A DNA stretch of 64,000 nt from Acidobacteriota bacterium (GCA_018268915.1 JAFDVQ010000006.1:62001-126000); one strand, 5' to 3'; counted from the stretch's first letter, positions 42,133 through 50,858 are shown. Notes: generated by a model not told the origin, from the sequence alone. Translations and numbers: made by a program.

Positions 42133-42152
42133 TGATATTACAAGTGATATCA
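42133..42152. promoter_or_regulatory. 20-bp palindrome TGATATT-N6-GATATCA (site 2)
   Basis: The site is TGATATTACAAGTGATATCA. It matches site 1 at 16 of 20 positions, with the same spacing. It lies 353 bases upstream of the giant Ig gene start. Confidence 0.55.
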
Positions 42153-42253
42153 CCAGCAATATAACTAACTATTTCTTCAATATTGCTTGGTTGCGCTGCC
42201 AGCGAGCCCTGTCGATCAGTCCCCAAGTCGTGACGGATCCTTCGCGCAATCGA

Positions 42254-43771
42254 CTAGTTTTTGGATAGCCTTTGCATCGCATGCTCAGCAGCAACAACGC
42301 CGCGATACTGAGCTTCTTCGAAGATCGAGAAGCCGCTGACATCTGAGTTAGCAAACAGTAAGCTCCCTCGAAGCTCTTTAAGCTTTTTGCGCTCCGGCGA
42401 AAAGATCGAGCCGACTGTCGGTCGTGCCATCGCGTGTCCCATCCGCATAATGTCGATTCGCGAAACACACTGTCGTATATCCGGGTGAACGCGCTCGAGG
42501 TCGTGAAAGATCGCTTCCTTCCAGTAGTTCCAATCACTACTGAGCAACATCCGGCGGTTTTGAGAAGCAGGGCCATCCGCCAGAGCCCAGTAAAAGGTCC
42601 ATACCGTTCTGTCCACGCGAGTGCGCAGTGTCTGATGTGTGGCGTCAACGTAGCCCAGAGTCGGTGATTCCATGCAGACGCTGTCCCATGTGGGGTCGGT
42701 ACCGTAGTTCTTGGGCAAACGATCGAGCGTCAGGTTCGCGGTCAGCCATGGAGAGTATTCGAAACTGCGCAGAGGCGCCATGCCCTCGACAAGGTAGGGC
42801 GCCAGGAAGGTGGGTGCCGCGAAGATAGCGAAGTCAGCAACATACTCTGTGTCGCCCGCGAAGACTCTTACGCTCGATCCCGCCTGCGTTATCTTGTGCA
42901 CCATTCGATCTGTCCGGACATATCGTCCAACACGCTCGAGAAGTCTCCGAACAATCCAACCATTACCTTCCGGCCACGTGAGTGGACCTTTCTCTTCAGG
43001 CTCTCGAGATGCGAAGTACTGGATTCCAGCCCATGCAGAGGTCTGATCGGTCATCGCACCGTAGTCGTCCCTGCAGCAGTAGTTCATGTACCAGTGGAGA
43101 ATTTTCGAATCCAGTCGTTGCTGCCGCAGCCAATCTAAAAACGAGACGCGGTCCAGGTTTGCGATTTCTTCGGAAAAGCCAACTTCCATCGGAACGGTAA
43201 ACTTCTCCGTCTCCCTGAATGTGTGTATCTGCTCCTCTAGTCGTCGGAACTGGTCTCGATCCTTCTGCGTCAGCCCGATTGCTGGCTCAATTCCCTCCTG
43301 CCACCGTCCATAGAGAAATAGCCGTTCCTGCGGAGTGAAGCACAGATAGCGCTCTTCCCATTTGCCATCCTTGAGAACTCCGAGGTCCTCGCACAACTCG
43401 CGAACGAACACCGCCTTTCGTCCCGGCACCGGAAGGTAATGGGCTGCCCAGGGATAGGCAGTGACCTCGTTCTCGCCCCATCTCGCATTGCCACCCGCCT
43501 GGTCGCACATCTCAAGGAGGACGAAGTCGTGAAAACCCCTCTTCTGAAATCGCCACGCCGCGCTCAACCCTGCAATTCCGCCTCCGACTATTACGACTTT
43601 CGTCTTCTCTACTCTCTTGGCCGGCGGAAAAGCAGCGCGATCGCGTAGCATGTGCCCCTGCTGAAACGACTCGTTCACAAACCCGCCGGCAATCTTGGGC
43701 TCGGTCTTCATTGAGAGCCCCACAATCGAGAAGCCAGCCGATTGGACGAAAGAACGGCGCGAGACCGTCAA
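42254..43771 (-). CDS. Tat-exported FAD-dependent amine-oxidase-like protein
   Basis: The 505-residue protein has a twin-arginine leader (SRRSFVQSAGFSIVGLS) and an FAD Rossmann motif VVIVGGGIAGLSAAWRF (about 59-75). It continues into a flavin amine oxidase/NAD(P)-binding fold (LLEMCDQAGGNARWGENEV). The C-terminal FAD contact region is weak (GSLLFANSDVSGFSIFEEAQ). It is the last gene of the eight-gene operon and overlaps the spermidine-synthase-like gene by four bases. Oxidation of a polyamine or an aminopropylated product would fit the neighbours but is inference. Confidence 0.8.
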   Translation of the reverse strand: MTVSRRSFVQSAGFSIVGLSMKTEPKIAGGFVNESFQQGHMLRDRAAFPPAKRVEKTKVVIVGGGIAGLSAAWRFQKRGFHDFVLLEMCDQAGGNARWGENEVTAYPWAAHYLPVPGRKAVFVRELCEDLGVLKDGKWEERYLCFTPQERLFLYGRWQEGIEPAIGLTQKDRDQFRRLEEQIHTFRETEKFTVPMEVGFSEEIANLDRVSFLDWLRQQRLDSKILHWYMNYCCRDDYGAMTDQTSAWAGIQYFASREPEEKGPLTWPEGNGWIVRRLLERVGRYVRTDRMVHKITQAGSSVRVFAGDTEYVADFAIFAAPTFLAPYLVEGMAPLRSFEYSPWLTANLTLDRLPKNYGTDPTWDSVCMESPTLGYVDATHQTLRTRVDRTVWTFYWALADGPASQNRRMLLSSDWNYWKEAIFHDLERVHPDIRQCVSRIDIMRMGHAMARPTVGSIFSPERKKLKELRGSLLFANSDVSGFSIFEEAQYRGVVAAEHAMQRLSKN

Positions 43772-45264
43772 TGGCTTATGTCTTTCCAGTCCTGGTCGTA
43801 GAGGTGGACCAGAACCTGATCGTTCAGCCGATTCGGCTGCATCGAGAGCGGCGCCATGTCCGGCGGAAACTGAAACAGAGCGGGCATTCCCTTCACATCT
43901 ACAAAGCGAAGTCCCGTCGGCAGCGTTGTAGGCATCCTGTATTCATGATGACCTGCGAGAACAAATCCCCACTCTCCAAAAGACGGCACATACACGTGAT
44001 AGGGATAAGTCATCATCCCTGCCTGTTTAATCGTCTCTGCAATGCACCAGAACGAATCGCGGGCAAACATCGGCGACGTGCTCTGCACCACCATCAAACC
44101 TTGCTCACTGAGATGTCGAGCGACCGCCTTGTAGAACGCAGTTGTGTAGAGCTTACCTAGCGAATAGTTGGTTGGATCGGGAAAGTCGATCACGATGAAA
44201 TCAAAGCTGTCAGTATTGGTATCCACCCATGGAAAGGCGTCGCCATTGATGACATGAACTTTTGGCGATAGGAACGATTTCTGATTTAGCCCAGTCAGCA
44301 TTGCATTCGTCGAGAACAGTCGCGTCATCTCGGGGTCGAGATCCACCAGCGTTACGCTTTCCACCTGCGGATACTTGAGAATTTCACGCACCGCAAGACC
44401 ATCGCCTCCCCCAAGCACCAGCACTCGCCGCGGTGCCGCAATCGCCGACAGCCCCGGATGAATGAGTGCTTCATGATAGCGATATTCGTCTCGCGAGCTG
44501 AATTGAAGGTGGCTATTGAGGAAGAGGCGAATGTCGTCTTTGAACCGAGTGAGCACGATGTGCTGGTAGTGTGTATCGCGCGCAAAAATGATCTCATCTG
44601 CATAAATGTTGTCTTCCGCGGCCTGGGTGATGCGTCTGGCCTGTGCAAGTCCGATGCACAACGCTGCAAGAACAATAACGCAGAAGATACGCAGAACTGT
44701 TGTTCTCGCGATCTGATTCGCAAAAATGAACGTGCTCCATAATGCGACCGCCGCATTCAGAATCCCGAACAGCATCGCCGATCGCACAAGGCCCAGATGC
44801 GGCACCAGAAGAATCGGAAACAGCAGCGAAGCACCCAAAGCGCCAAGATAGTCGAACGTTAAAACGTGCGCCACGACATCGCGAAAATGATAGCGATCTC
44901 GAATGATTCGCATCAGCAACGGGATCTCGAGACCAACCAGAACGCCGATGACGATCACCAGCGCGTACATCAGGAATTGAAAGCCCTGCGAGTAGGCAAA
45001 CGCCAGAAACAGCAGCGCCGACGAGAATCCTCCCACAACGCCGAGCAGCAGTTCTATCCAGATAAATCGGTAGGCCAGGCCTCGATTGATATAGCGCGAA
45101 AGCGCGCTGCCAATCCCCATCGCAAACAGGTAACAGCCAATGATCGTCGAGAACTGGAGAATGCTGTCGCCAAGCAGATAACTCGCGAGCGTGCTCGCAA
45201 CGAGTTCATAGATGAGCCCGCATGCGGCGATCAACAGAACTGTGATGAAGAGAAGAATTCCCAC
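43768..45264 (-). CDS. Spermidine-synthase-like aminopropyltransferase with N-terminal membrane domain
   Basis: The 498-residue protein has about seven membrane helices (1-205) fused to a SpeE-type methyltransferase-fold domain. Conserved pieces are DEYRYHEALIHPGL (about 259-272), LGGGDGLAVRE (about 284-294), the nucleoside-binding DLD (308-310), NGDAF (340-344) and the catalytic-region DFPDP (360-364). The domain would use decarboxylated SAM made by the AdoMet decarboxylase of the same operon. The membrane domain suggests that the acceptor is at or in the membrane. It is one base from the DUF350 gene. Confidence 0.85.
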   Translation of the reverse strand: MGILLFITVLLIAACGLIYELVASTLASYLLGDSILQFSTIIGCYLFAMGIGSALSRYINRGLAYRFIWIELLLGVVGGFSSALLFLAFAYSQGFQFLMYALVIVIGVLVGLEIPLLMRIIRDRYHFRDVVAHVLTFDYLGALGASLLFPILLVPHLGLVRSAMLFGILNAAVALWSTFIFANQIARTTVLRIFCVIVLAALCIGLAQARRITQAAEDNIYADEIIFARDTHYQHIVLTRFKDDIRLFLNSHLQFSSRDEYRYHEALIHPGLSAIAAPRRVLVLGGGDGLAVREILKYPQVESVTLVDLDPEMTRLFSTNAMLTGLNQKSFLSPKVHVINGDAFPWVDTNTDSFDFIVIDFPDPTNYSLGKLYTTAFYKAVARHLSEQGLMVVQSTSPMFARDSFWCIAETIKQAGMMTYPYHVYVPSFGEWGFVLAGHHEYRMPTTLPTGLRFVDVKGMPALFQFPPDMAPLSMQPNRLNDQVLVHLYDQDWKDISH

Positions 45265-45265
45265 T

Positions 45266-45475
45266 TTAGTGAACGGCCGCCGCTATGATCACGCACAAAC
45301 CCAGAGACATAGCCCCAAGCAGAATCGCCAGCGCCAGATTGTGTTCCTGTACGATCTCCTTCCACAGGTTGTAGGGTGTGATCTTGTCCAGCACCAGGAA
45401 GGCCCCGCCAAATATGACGATCCCGATGCCGGCATACACAATCGCGTTCACCACATTGTTGATCTGGATGCCCAT
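45266..45475 (-). CDS. DUF350 (YjfL-like) membrane protein
   Basis: The 69-residue protein is a single DUF350 unit with two membrane helices (about 8-28 and 46-68) joined by LDKITPYNLWKEIVQEHNLA. This short loop with the conserved K/N and EHN is the family hallmark. In E. coli, YjfL is encoded beside a glutathionylspermidine-synthase-like ATP-grasp protein, linking DUF350 to polyamine-type chemistry. Here it lies between a tiny membrane protein and the spermidine-synthase-like gene, with one-base contacts on both sides. Confidence 0.85.
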   Translation of the reverse strand: MGIQINNVVNAIVYAGIGIVIFGGAFLVLDKITPYNLWKEIVQEHNLALAILLGAMSLGLCVIIAAAVH

Positions 45476-45660
45476 TACTTGCCTCCCGTGTAGTGGTGGT
45501 AGGAACTGTACACCGACCGATAAGATCCTGGGTTGTCGCGAACTGACCGTGGAACATTCTGAACCTCATTCACCCGACTGAGGCTCCACCCGCGGTATTC
45601 AGCGAAGGAAACAATCGTCAGTACCATGAGGCCATATATCAGAAAAAATGTTCGTGTCAT
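45475..45660 (-). CDS. Tiny membrane-anchored protein of the polyamine/SPFH operon
   Basis: The 61-residue protein has one N-terminal helix (MTRTFFLIYGLMVLTIVSFA). A polar, tyrosine- and serine-rich tail of about 40 residues follows (VRDNPGSYRSVYSSYHHYTG). It overlaps the DUF4178 stop by four bases and the DUF350 start by one. The tail resembles low-complexity tails seen next to DUF350/DUF4178 genes. No family is known to me; it is probably exported with the tail outside. Confidence 0.65.
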   Translation of the reverse strand: MTRTFFLIYGLMVLTIVSFAEYRGWSLSRVNEVQNVPRSVRDNPGSYRSVYSSYHHYTGGK

Positions 45661-47021
45661 TCGTCATCTCCCGATTGAAATGAATCCACGACAGCTCCTA
45701 CTGTACTCAGGAATGACCCGTCTGCAGGTGAGCCGTAGTCGCTCTCTGCCCAGCGAAGGTGTTCAAAATTGAGGGAACGCCATGTAACCAGTCCCGCGGG
45801 AATCAGCAATGCCAGTAAGGCTATTCCGAAGAAACTGGCCTGTGGAACGTCGCGCTTCACCGTCACAACATAACGGATCAAGCCCCGGTTAGGATCGCTT
45901 TCCGGCTCAATTCGGAGATAGTAATTTCCTGGGGGAACGCTCGGTATCGTTACCGAGTTGGATGTCTTCCCTTCCGACCAGGAGCCATCGGAATCGTATC
46001 CATGGTAATAGCTGACCTCCCGGCCGAAATCATAGGCATGGCCGGTATCCTGATTGATCAGTGCATAGTTCAGGTAAATCCAGTCATTGTCGACGCCAGC
46101 GTTGGTCGTCAACTCAACATCAGATGTGCGCCCATTGAGCTGAAACACAGGAGTGACGAATGAGGCTTCGCCACCCGCACTGCTGTTGAATTCGAACATC
46201 TGCTCAAAAACCTGCTCATCGCTCTCCGTCCAGTAGACGCCTACTGCAAGCGTCAGCAAAAGAATCATAAAAATGCCCGCCATCGTCCAAACGCTTTTCA
46301 CGTTTGAACTCATCGGAGACGGCTGGTTTTCGTAGATTCCAATCGGGGCCGGCGGATCACCCTGGAGTTTGAATGCCTTCCAAATATCCCGGCCGCTCCT
46401 ATATTCGCCAATCGACCAGGTCACCTCTTTGCCACTTCCCTCGCTGGAGATCACGCGTGGCGGCGAAATGAAATCTGAAACACGAGCTATTTCGCCTACC
46501 CTGACCTGCCACGGAAACTCGCCCAGCACAAAAGCTGTCGCGGCATCCGCAGTCTGAAAGTGACGGTATGTCTCACCTAGATACTTGAGAGTCGCACCGC
46601 CTCCGCTTTCATCTGGCAGCGCGCGAAGAATACTGATGTCATTCCAGTGCCCGTCATATTCAGTCAGATACCGAAATCCCTTTGCTGGATTGAATAGGAC
46701 GTACTCATGCCAGCTGTACGAGACTCCCTCCACCTGGATGGTACGGCGCTGAAAACCAATGACCTCGTATTGAACTCCCCGAATCGCCCCGCGCGAACCA
46801 AGAGGAATCAGCGGTCGATCTTCGCTCGTCGCTGCATGAAACTGCTGCAGAATCCTCAGTTTTGGATCCTGCGCGTCAAGCACCGAATGGCAGCTCTCGC
46901 AGATGATCGTGACCGCATTTCCGAAGGACCGCACCGTCAAGCTCGCACCGCAGCCCGGGCAGTTCAATGACTTCACCTGCGGCGCTCCCGGAGGAGTGGG
47001 CCCAGCCGGACTCACGACCAA
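45657..47021 (-). CDS. DUF4178 protein with N-terminal zinc ribbon and membrane helices
   Basis: The 454-residue protein has a four-Cys zinc ribbon (C21, C24, C41, C44 in LNCPGCGASL and IICESCHSVL). A DUF4178 domain follows (about 70-210: RGVQYEVIGFQRRTIQVEGV, then WHEYVLFNPAKGFRYL). There are two membrane segments (about 240-260 and 395-415) around an exported beta-sandwich-like domain. It overlaps the next DUF4178 gene by ten bases. Function is unknown, but DUF4178 is repeatedly linked to SPFH and AdoMet-decarboxylase genes. Confidence 0.8.
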   Translation of the reverse strand: MVVSPAGPTPPGAPQVKSLNCPGCGASLTVRSFGNAVTIICESCHSVLDAQDPKLRILQQFHAATSEDRPLIPLGSRGAIRGVQYEVIGFQRRTIQVEGVSYSWHEYVLFNPAKGFRYLTEYDGHWNDISILRALPDESGGGATLKYLGETYRHFQTADAATAFVLGEFPWQVRVGEIARVSDFISPPRVISSEGSGKEVTWSIGEYRSGRDIWKAFKLQGDPPAPIGIYENQPSPMSSNVKSVWTMAGIFMILLLTLAVGVYWTESDEQVFEQMFEFNSSAGGEASFVTPVFQLNGRTSDVELTTNAGVDNDWIYLNYALINQDTGHAYDFGREVSYYHGYDSDGSWSEGKTSNSVTIPSVPPGNYYLRIEPESDPNRGLIRYVVTVKRDVPQASFFGIALLALLIPAGLVTWRSLNFEHLRWAESDYGSPADGSFLSTVGAVVDSFQSGDDE

Positions 47022-47641
47022 CCCTCGAAACTGCGCAGGTTCTTCAGCTTCAGGTCGTCGAAATCTACCGACTCACCCAGAAAAAGTAGTGGCGGATCTT
47101 CACTGTAGTCGATGGTCGCGACCTTCTCTGAGTGCGACATCAGATCTATGAACACGACGTCAGCCTTATCCCAATACTGAAAAGGAAGTTCTCCCTCAAC
47201 TCCGCAGTAGTGGGCTTTCGTAATCGTACTGACAATGTAGGTCTGCTTGTCCCATGTGTATTGCTGACCGATCTTGCACTCACGCGGCAACTTCTCTCCT
47301 GATGCCGGGAAGGTGACGGCGTAGTTCAATTGCGCATCCGAGAGCCAGCCGCTCACTCCATCATTCGTGACAAAGTGCCACTCATTCCAGTTGCCCTGAT
47401 CGTACTCGTAGATGATGCGGCCGATAACGGAGAACGCCCGTTTGCCAAATATCCCTTCTGTCCCAATCTGAATCGGCGAAGCATTCGGCGGCAAATCGGC
47501 CACCTGCCCAACCTTCTCAAGATCAAGATCAGTCCGAATCAGAATAGACCTACAAAACTCGCAGACCGCCTGCACGCTGCCCGACCAACGGAAAGTAATC
47601 TTTGCTCCGCAATTTGGACAGTTGGCAGTCGGCTGGGTCAT
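47012..47641 (-). CDS. Short DUF4178 protein with zinc ribbon
   Basis: The 209-residue protein has a zinc ribbon at C8, C11, C27 and C30 (ANCPNCGAKI and AVCEFCRSIL). A DUF4178 domain follows (GKRAFSVIGRIIYEYDQGNW, then EWHFVTNDGVSGWLSDAQLN). It lacks the membrane helices of its neighbour, so it is probably a cytosolic partner. Its start overlaps the AdoMet-decarboxylase stop by four bases. Confidence 0.8.
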   Translation of the reverse strand: MTQPTANCPNCGAKITFRWSGSVQAVCEFCRSILIRTDLDLEKVGQVADLPPNASPIQIGTEGIFGKRAFSVIGRIIYEYDQGNWNEWHFVTNDGVSGWLSDAQLNYAVTFPASGEKLPRECKIGQQYTWDKQTYIVSTITKAHYCGVEGELPFQYWDKADVVFIDLMSHSEKVATIDYSEDPPLLFLGESVDFDDLKLKNLRSFEGWS

Positions 47642-48030
47642 CGATTCTTCCCTGCTCCTGCCAGCACATCAGAAACGCCACCGACCATAGAATAGTCACG
47701 CTCGATCTCTGTCACACGAACGGACGACGCCTGGAAAAACTCAGAGAGCTTCGTCTCAAAGTCCCACCGCCTGCGCGGCACGCAGCAAAAGAGGTTTATA
47801 CAAAGCGAACCAAATTCAGGAAAGGTGTGGCACGTGAGATGAGATTCCGATAGCAGGCACAGCCCGGTAATACCACCCGTTCCCGGAAATTGATGCCAGT
47901 GTGTATCGCCAATGGTCCGAAGTCCGAGATCTTCAACGATCGATGCAAAGAGCTTGCGCAGACACACGAGGTTGCGCAGCGCATCCGCACTGCACCCCTG
48001 TGCATCGACAATCCACTCAGTTCCACTCAT
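47638..48030 (-). CDS. speD: S-adenosylmethionine decarboxylase proenzyme (class 1B type)
   Basis: The 130-residue protein matches the small bacterial/archaeal proenzyme. The self-cleavage site is in LLSESHLTCHTFPE, with Ser63 as the predicted pyruvoyl precursor. His68 and Cys83 fall at the same positions as the processing and catalytic residues of the Thermotoga enzyme. It makes decarboxylated SAM, the aminopropyl donor for polyamine synthesis. It is second in the operon, 15 bases after the SPFH gene, and is linked to a membrane aminopropyltransferase three kilobases downstream. Confidence 0.93.
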   Translation of the reverse strand: MSGTEWIVDAQGCSADALRNLVCLRKLFASIVEDLGLRTIGDTHWHQFPGTGGITGLCLLSESHLTCHTFPEFGSLCINLFCCVPRRRWDFETKLSEFFQASSVRVTEIERDYSMVGGVSDVLAGAGKNR

Positions 48031-48045
48031 GAGCTCTTCGACAAA

Positions 48046-49038
48046 CTACTGCTGTGCGTGACCGCATTCGGGACAGAACTTGCTCGACTTCGGGATCGGC
48101 TTGCCACAGCTGATGCAGAATTTTGTCTCAGTCGCCGCAGCCGCTGGAGCAACTGCCGCGTCCGCCTGAGATGATCCTGGCTTTCGCAGCGCATCCATCA
48201 TCGCCTGCCCCATTGCTATTCCAGCGCCCAGCCCTGCACCGACACCTGCCGTTCCTGCACCTTCATTGGCCGCCGCAATCGGAATCGACTGTGCCACCTC
48301 GAATTGCGTGTAGCGCCCAATGTCTCCCACCATGTTCATGCCGATGCGCTGGTCAAGTATCTTTTGGAGTTCATCCGGCAGCGACAGGTTCTCAACCACG
48401 AAGCTGTCAAGAAGAAGTCCATATTCAGCGAATCCCGGCTTCAACGTTGCGAGCAGCTTATCGGCCAGAGCAACCTGGTTGGCTGCCATGTCTAGAAACG
48501 GCACCTGACTATTCGCGAAAGTATCGGTCATCCGGCCCACGATCGTGTTGCGCAACTGGCCTTCTAATTCCGGGACCGTGTACAGATCACGAGTGCCGCT
48601 GATCTTCGAATAGAACGTCTTCGGATCGACGATGTGGTAGGTATAGATTCCGAACGCTCGAATGCGAACCGCCCCGAATTCCTTGTCACGAATCGTGATC
48701 GGATTGGGAGTACCCCAGCGCTGGTTCGTCTGAAGTCGCGTCGAGAAAAAATACACGTCAGACTTGAAAGGCGACTTGAATGCCTTATCCCAATTCATCA
48801 GGTAGGTGAGAATGGGCAGCGTCTGCGTATTCAGGGTGTAGAGCCCGGGCGCGAAGACATCGGCCACTCGACCCTCGTTTACGAACACCGCCATCTGCGA
48901 GTCGCGAACCGTGAGCTTTCCACCATTTTGGATCTCGCGATCCTGCATGGGATATCGATAAGCGAGTATGCCGTCGTCCGGCTCGACCCACTCAATGACA
49001 TCGATAAACTGCTTGGATAAAAAATCGCGAAGGCTCAT
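48046..49038 (-). CDS. SPFH-domain protein with C-terminal zinc ribbon (YdjI/virion-core-like)
   Basis: The 330-residue protein leads the operon. The N-terminal part (DVIEWVEPDDGILAYRYPMQ) and the SPFH core (about 40-215: GGKLTVRDSQMAVFVNEG, then FGAVRIRAFGIYTYHIVDP) match the YdjI/virion-core branch of band-7 proteins. A Gly/Ala-rich linker (AGTAGVGAGLGAGIAMGQAM) leads to a zinc ribbon (FCISCGKPI and FCPECGHAQQ). SPFH proteins form membrane-associated scaffolds. There is no signal peptide, so it likely binds the inner membrane from the cytosol. The start is preceded by GGAGCG. Confidence 0.88.
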   Translation of the reverse strand: MSLRDFLSKQFIDVIEWVEPDDGILAYRYPMQDREIQNGGKLTVRDSQMAVFVNEGRVADVFAPGLYTLNTQTLPILTYLMNWDKAFKSPFKSDVYFFSTRLQTNQRWGTPNPITIRDKEFGAVRIRAFGIYTYHIVDPKTFYSKISGTRDLYTVPELEGQLRNTIVGRMTDTFANSQVPFLDMAANQVALADKLLATLKPGFAEYGLLLDSFVVENLSLPDELQKILDQRIGMNMVGDIGRYTQFEVAQSIPIAAANEGAGTAGVGAGLGAGIAMGQAMMDALRKPGSSQADAAVAPAAAATETKFCISCGKPIPKSSKFCPECGHAQQ

Positions 49039-49113
49039 GGAAACGCTCCGTCAACAGAATCAATTCCACTGTTCCGGTGAGGGCATCGTATGGCCTTCGA
49101 TTCCCGGTGTCAA

Positions 49114-49149
49114 CAATAACCGATATTGCTGATCTGCAAACAGTTATTG
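49114..49149. promoter_or_regulatory. Inverted repeat in the divergent region between SPFH operon and GH28 gene
   Basis: CAATAAC (49114-49120) and GTTATTG (49143-49149) are perfect inverted 7-mers 22 bases apart, in an AT-rich stretch 76 bases from the SPFH start. They could be an operator for the operon. A further small hairpin (TCTGCC/GGCAGA) lies at 49206-49223. Confidence 0.35.
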
Positions 49150-49302
49150 CAAATCGCGAACTGGGCAGTGCGGGGAGAATATTCTAAGTTCGACCTTCTT
49201 CACGCTCTGCCTTTTTGGGCAGAATCAAATTGAGTTATCAAGAGCCGCTACCCAACCGCATCTATAGTTCTTATCGGCCCCGTCAAACATACAGAGGTAG
49301 GA

Positions 49303-50802
49303 ATGCAAAGAAGAGATTTTCTGTCCACCGCTCTTCCCGTCGTGGGTGGAATGATGGCATTCGGCAGCGGGTTCGCCGCCGCTTCATCGACATCCAGGAA
49401 CATTATGGAATTCGGAGCGGTCCCGGACGGGAGAACGCTCAACACCAAAGCTATCCAGAAGACTGTCGACGCTGTCTCGCAGGCAGGTGGCGGAACTGTC
49501 ATCGTGCCTTCCGGTGTTTTCCTCACCGGCCTTATTGAGTTGAAGAGCAAGGTGACACTGAACCTCACCGAAGGAAGCACTCTCCTCGGCAGCACTTCCA
49601 TGGAAGACTACAAGTTCGACTCTGGTTCCCCAGGGCACGATGGCGCGAACCCTCGCCATCTCATCTTCGCGATCAATTCGGATGACGTCACAATTTCAGG
49701 CATGGGGCGGATTGACGGCCAGGGTCCTAGTTTCTGGGAACCGTCCGATAAGGCCTCGACTCCTGAAGACCAGCCATGGGCCGGCGTCGCTTCGCACGAC
49801 CTCGCTCCCAGGAAGGGTGGCCGGCCCAGCCCGCTACTCCTGTTCGTAGGCTGTCACCGGCTTACCATTCAGGATCTTCACATTCAGAACTCGCCGGGAT
49901 GGACGCTGCACGCCATCAACTGCGATAGCGTGGACATCCATTCGGTCTCGATCACGAATCCAGTCAACGGCCCGAACACCGACGGAATCGACATCACCGG
50001 TTGTCAGAATGTCACCATCTCAAACTGCTCGATCCAGACCGGAGATGACGCGATATGCCTGAAGAGCCAGAACCCCTTTGGGCCAGAGCCACGGCTGGTG
50101 AAGAACGTCGTAGTCACGAATTGCCACCTGTCTACATGTTGTAACGGATTCAAAATCGGAACCGAGACCGAAGGCGGCTTCGAGAACATCACGTTCTCAG
50201 ATTCGGTGGTATTCAACAACGACGTCCCCAATCGAGAACGGGTTATATCGGGTGTCGCACTTGAAATCGTAGACGGTGGCTGGATCGATGGAGTCATCGT
50301 CAAGAACATCCAGATGCAGCGGAGCCGGACACCGATCTTCATTCGCCTCGGAAACCGGAAGCGTGCACATGACTACCCCCAGCGCGGTATCCGCAACGTG
50401 GATATCGAGAATGTGGAAGCGACCGAAGCGCTCGTCCCAAGTTCTATAACCGGCATTCCAGGAATGGAAGTTCAGGGCGTCACGATGTCACACATCCGGA
50501 TCCAGAATGCAATTCAAGGCCACTCAGACTGGGTCAAACGACCGGTTCCAGAGAAGGAAACTGCCTACCCAGAATCCAGAATGTTCGGCATGCTGCCAGC
50601 ATCCGGACTCTATGTCCGGCACGCTCGAGATATTCGCATGGCCGACTTGACCTTCACATCGCCATCGGGAGAAGGCCGCCCCGCGTTCATCTTCGACGAC
50701 GTCGCGGGCGCTCGATTGTCAGGTATCCAGAGTTCACCCATCAGCGGTGGACTGCCCCTCGTGCTCCGAAAGAACTCGCGCGACATACAAATGCTGAAGT
50801 AA
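49303..50802 (+). CDS. Glycoside hydrolase family 28 (polygalacturonase-like), exported
   Basis: The 499-residue protein has a Tat-type leader (MQRRDFLSTALPVVGGMMAF). A right-handed beta-helix follows, starting at the conserved FGAVPDGRTLNTKAIQKTV. Catalytic motifs NTDG (about 225) and TGDDAICLKS (about 246-255) match GH28. The third position reads CCNGFKIGTETEGGF rather than GHG, as in many bacterial exo-acting or rhamnogalacturonan-type members. It probably cleaves pectin-like galacturonides outside the cytoplasm. It is divergent from the SPFH operon and apparently unrelated to it. Confidence 0.9.
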   Translation: MQRRDFLSTALPVVGGMMAFGSGFAAASSTSRNIMEFGAVPDGRTLNTKAIQKTVDAVSQAGGGTVIVPSGVFLTGLIELKSKVTLNLTEGSTLLGSTSMEDYKFDSGSPGHDGANPRHLIFAINSDDVTISGMGRIDGQGPSFWEPSDKASTPEDQPWAGVASHDLAPRKGGRPSPLLLFVGCHRLTIQDLHIQNSPGWTLHAINCDSVDIHSVSITNPVNGPNTDGIDITGCQNVTISNCSIQTGDDAICLKSQNPFGPEPRLVKNVVVTNCHLSTCCNGFKIGTETEGGFENITFSDSVVFNNDVPNRERVISGVALEIVDGGWIDGVIVKNIQMQRSRTPIFIRLGNRKRAHDYPQRGIRNVDIENVEATEALVPSSITGIPGMEVQGVTMSHIRIQNAIQGHSDWVKRPVPEKETAYPESRMFGMLPASGLYVRHARDIRMADLTFTSPSGEGRPAFIFDDVAGARLSGIQSSPISGGLPLVLRKNSRDIQMLK

Positions 50803-50858
50803 GCCGAATAGCATTCAGAATCTGTCAGTCGCGCAAGGGAACTTGGTTCAACCAGACT

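Larger units (their letters stand above)
41781..42253. other. AT-rich regulatory region upstream of the giant Ig gene
   Basis: About 470 bases, clearly more AT-rich than the flanks, hold no credible gene. The region contains an inverted ATTACTTAGTTC motif (41919-41930) and palindrome site 2 (42133-42152). A long 5' leader is possible. Confidence 0.45.
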
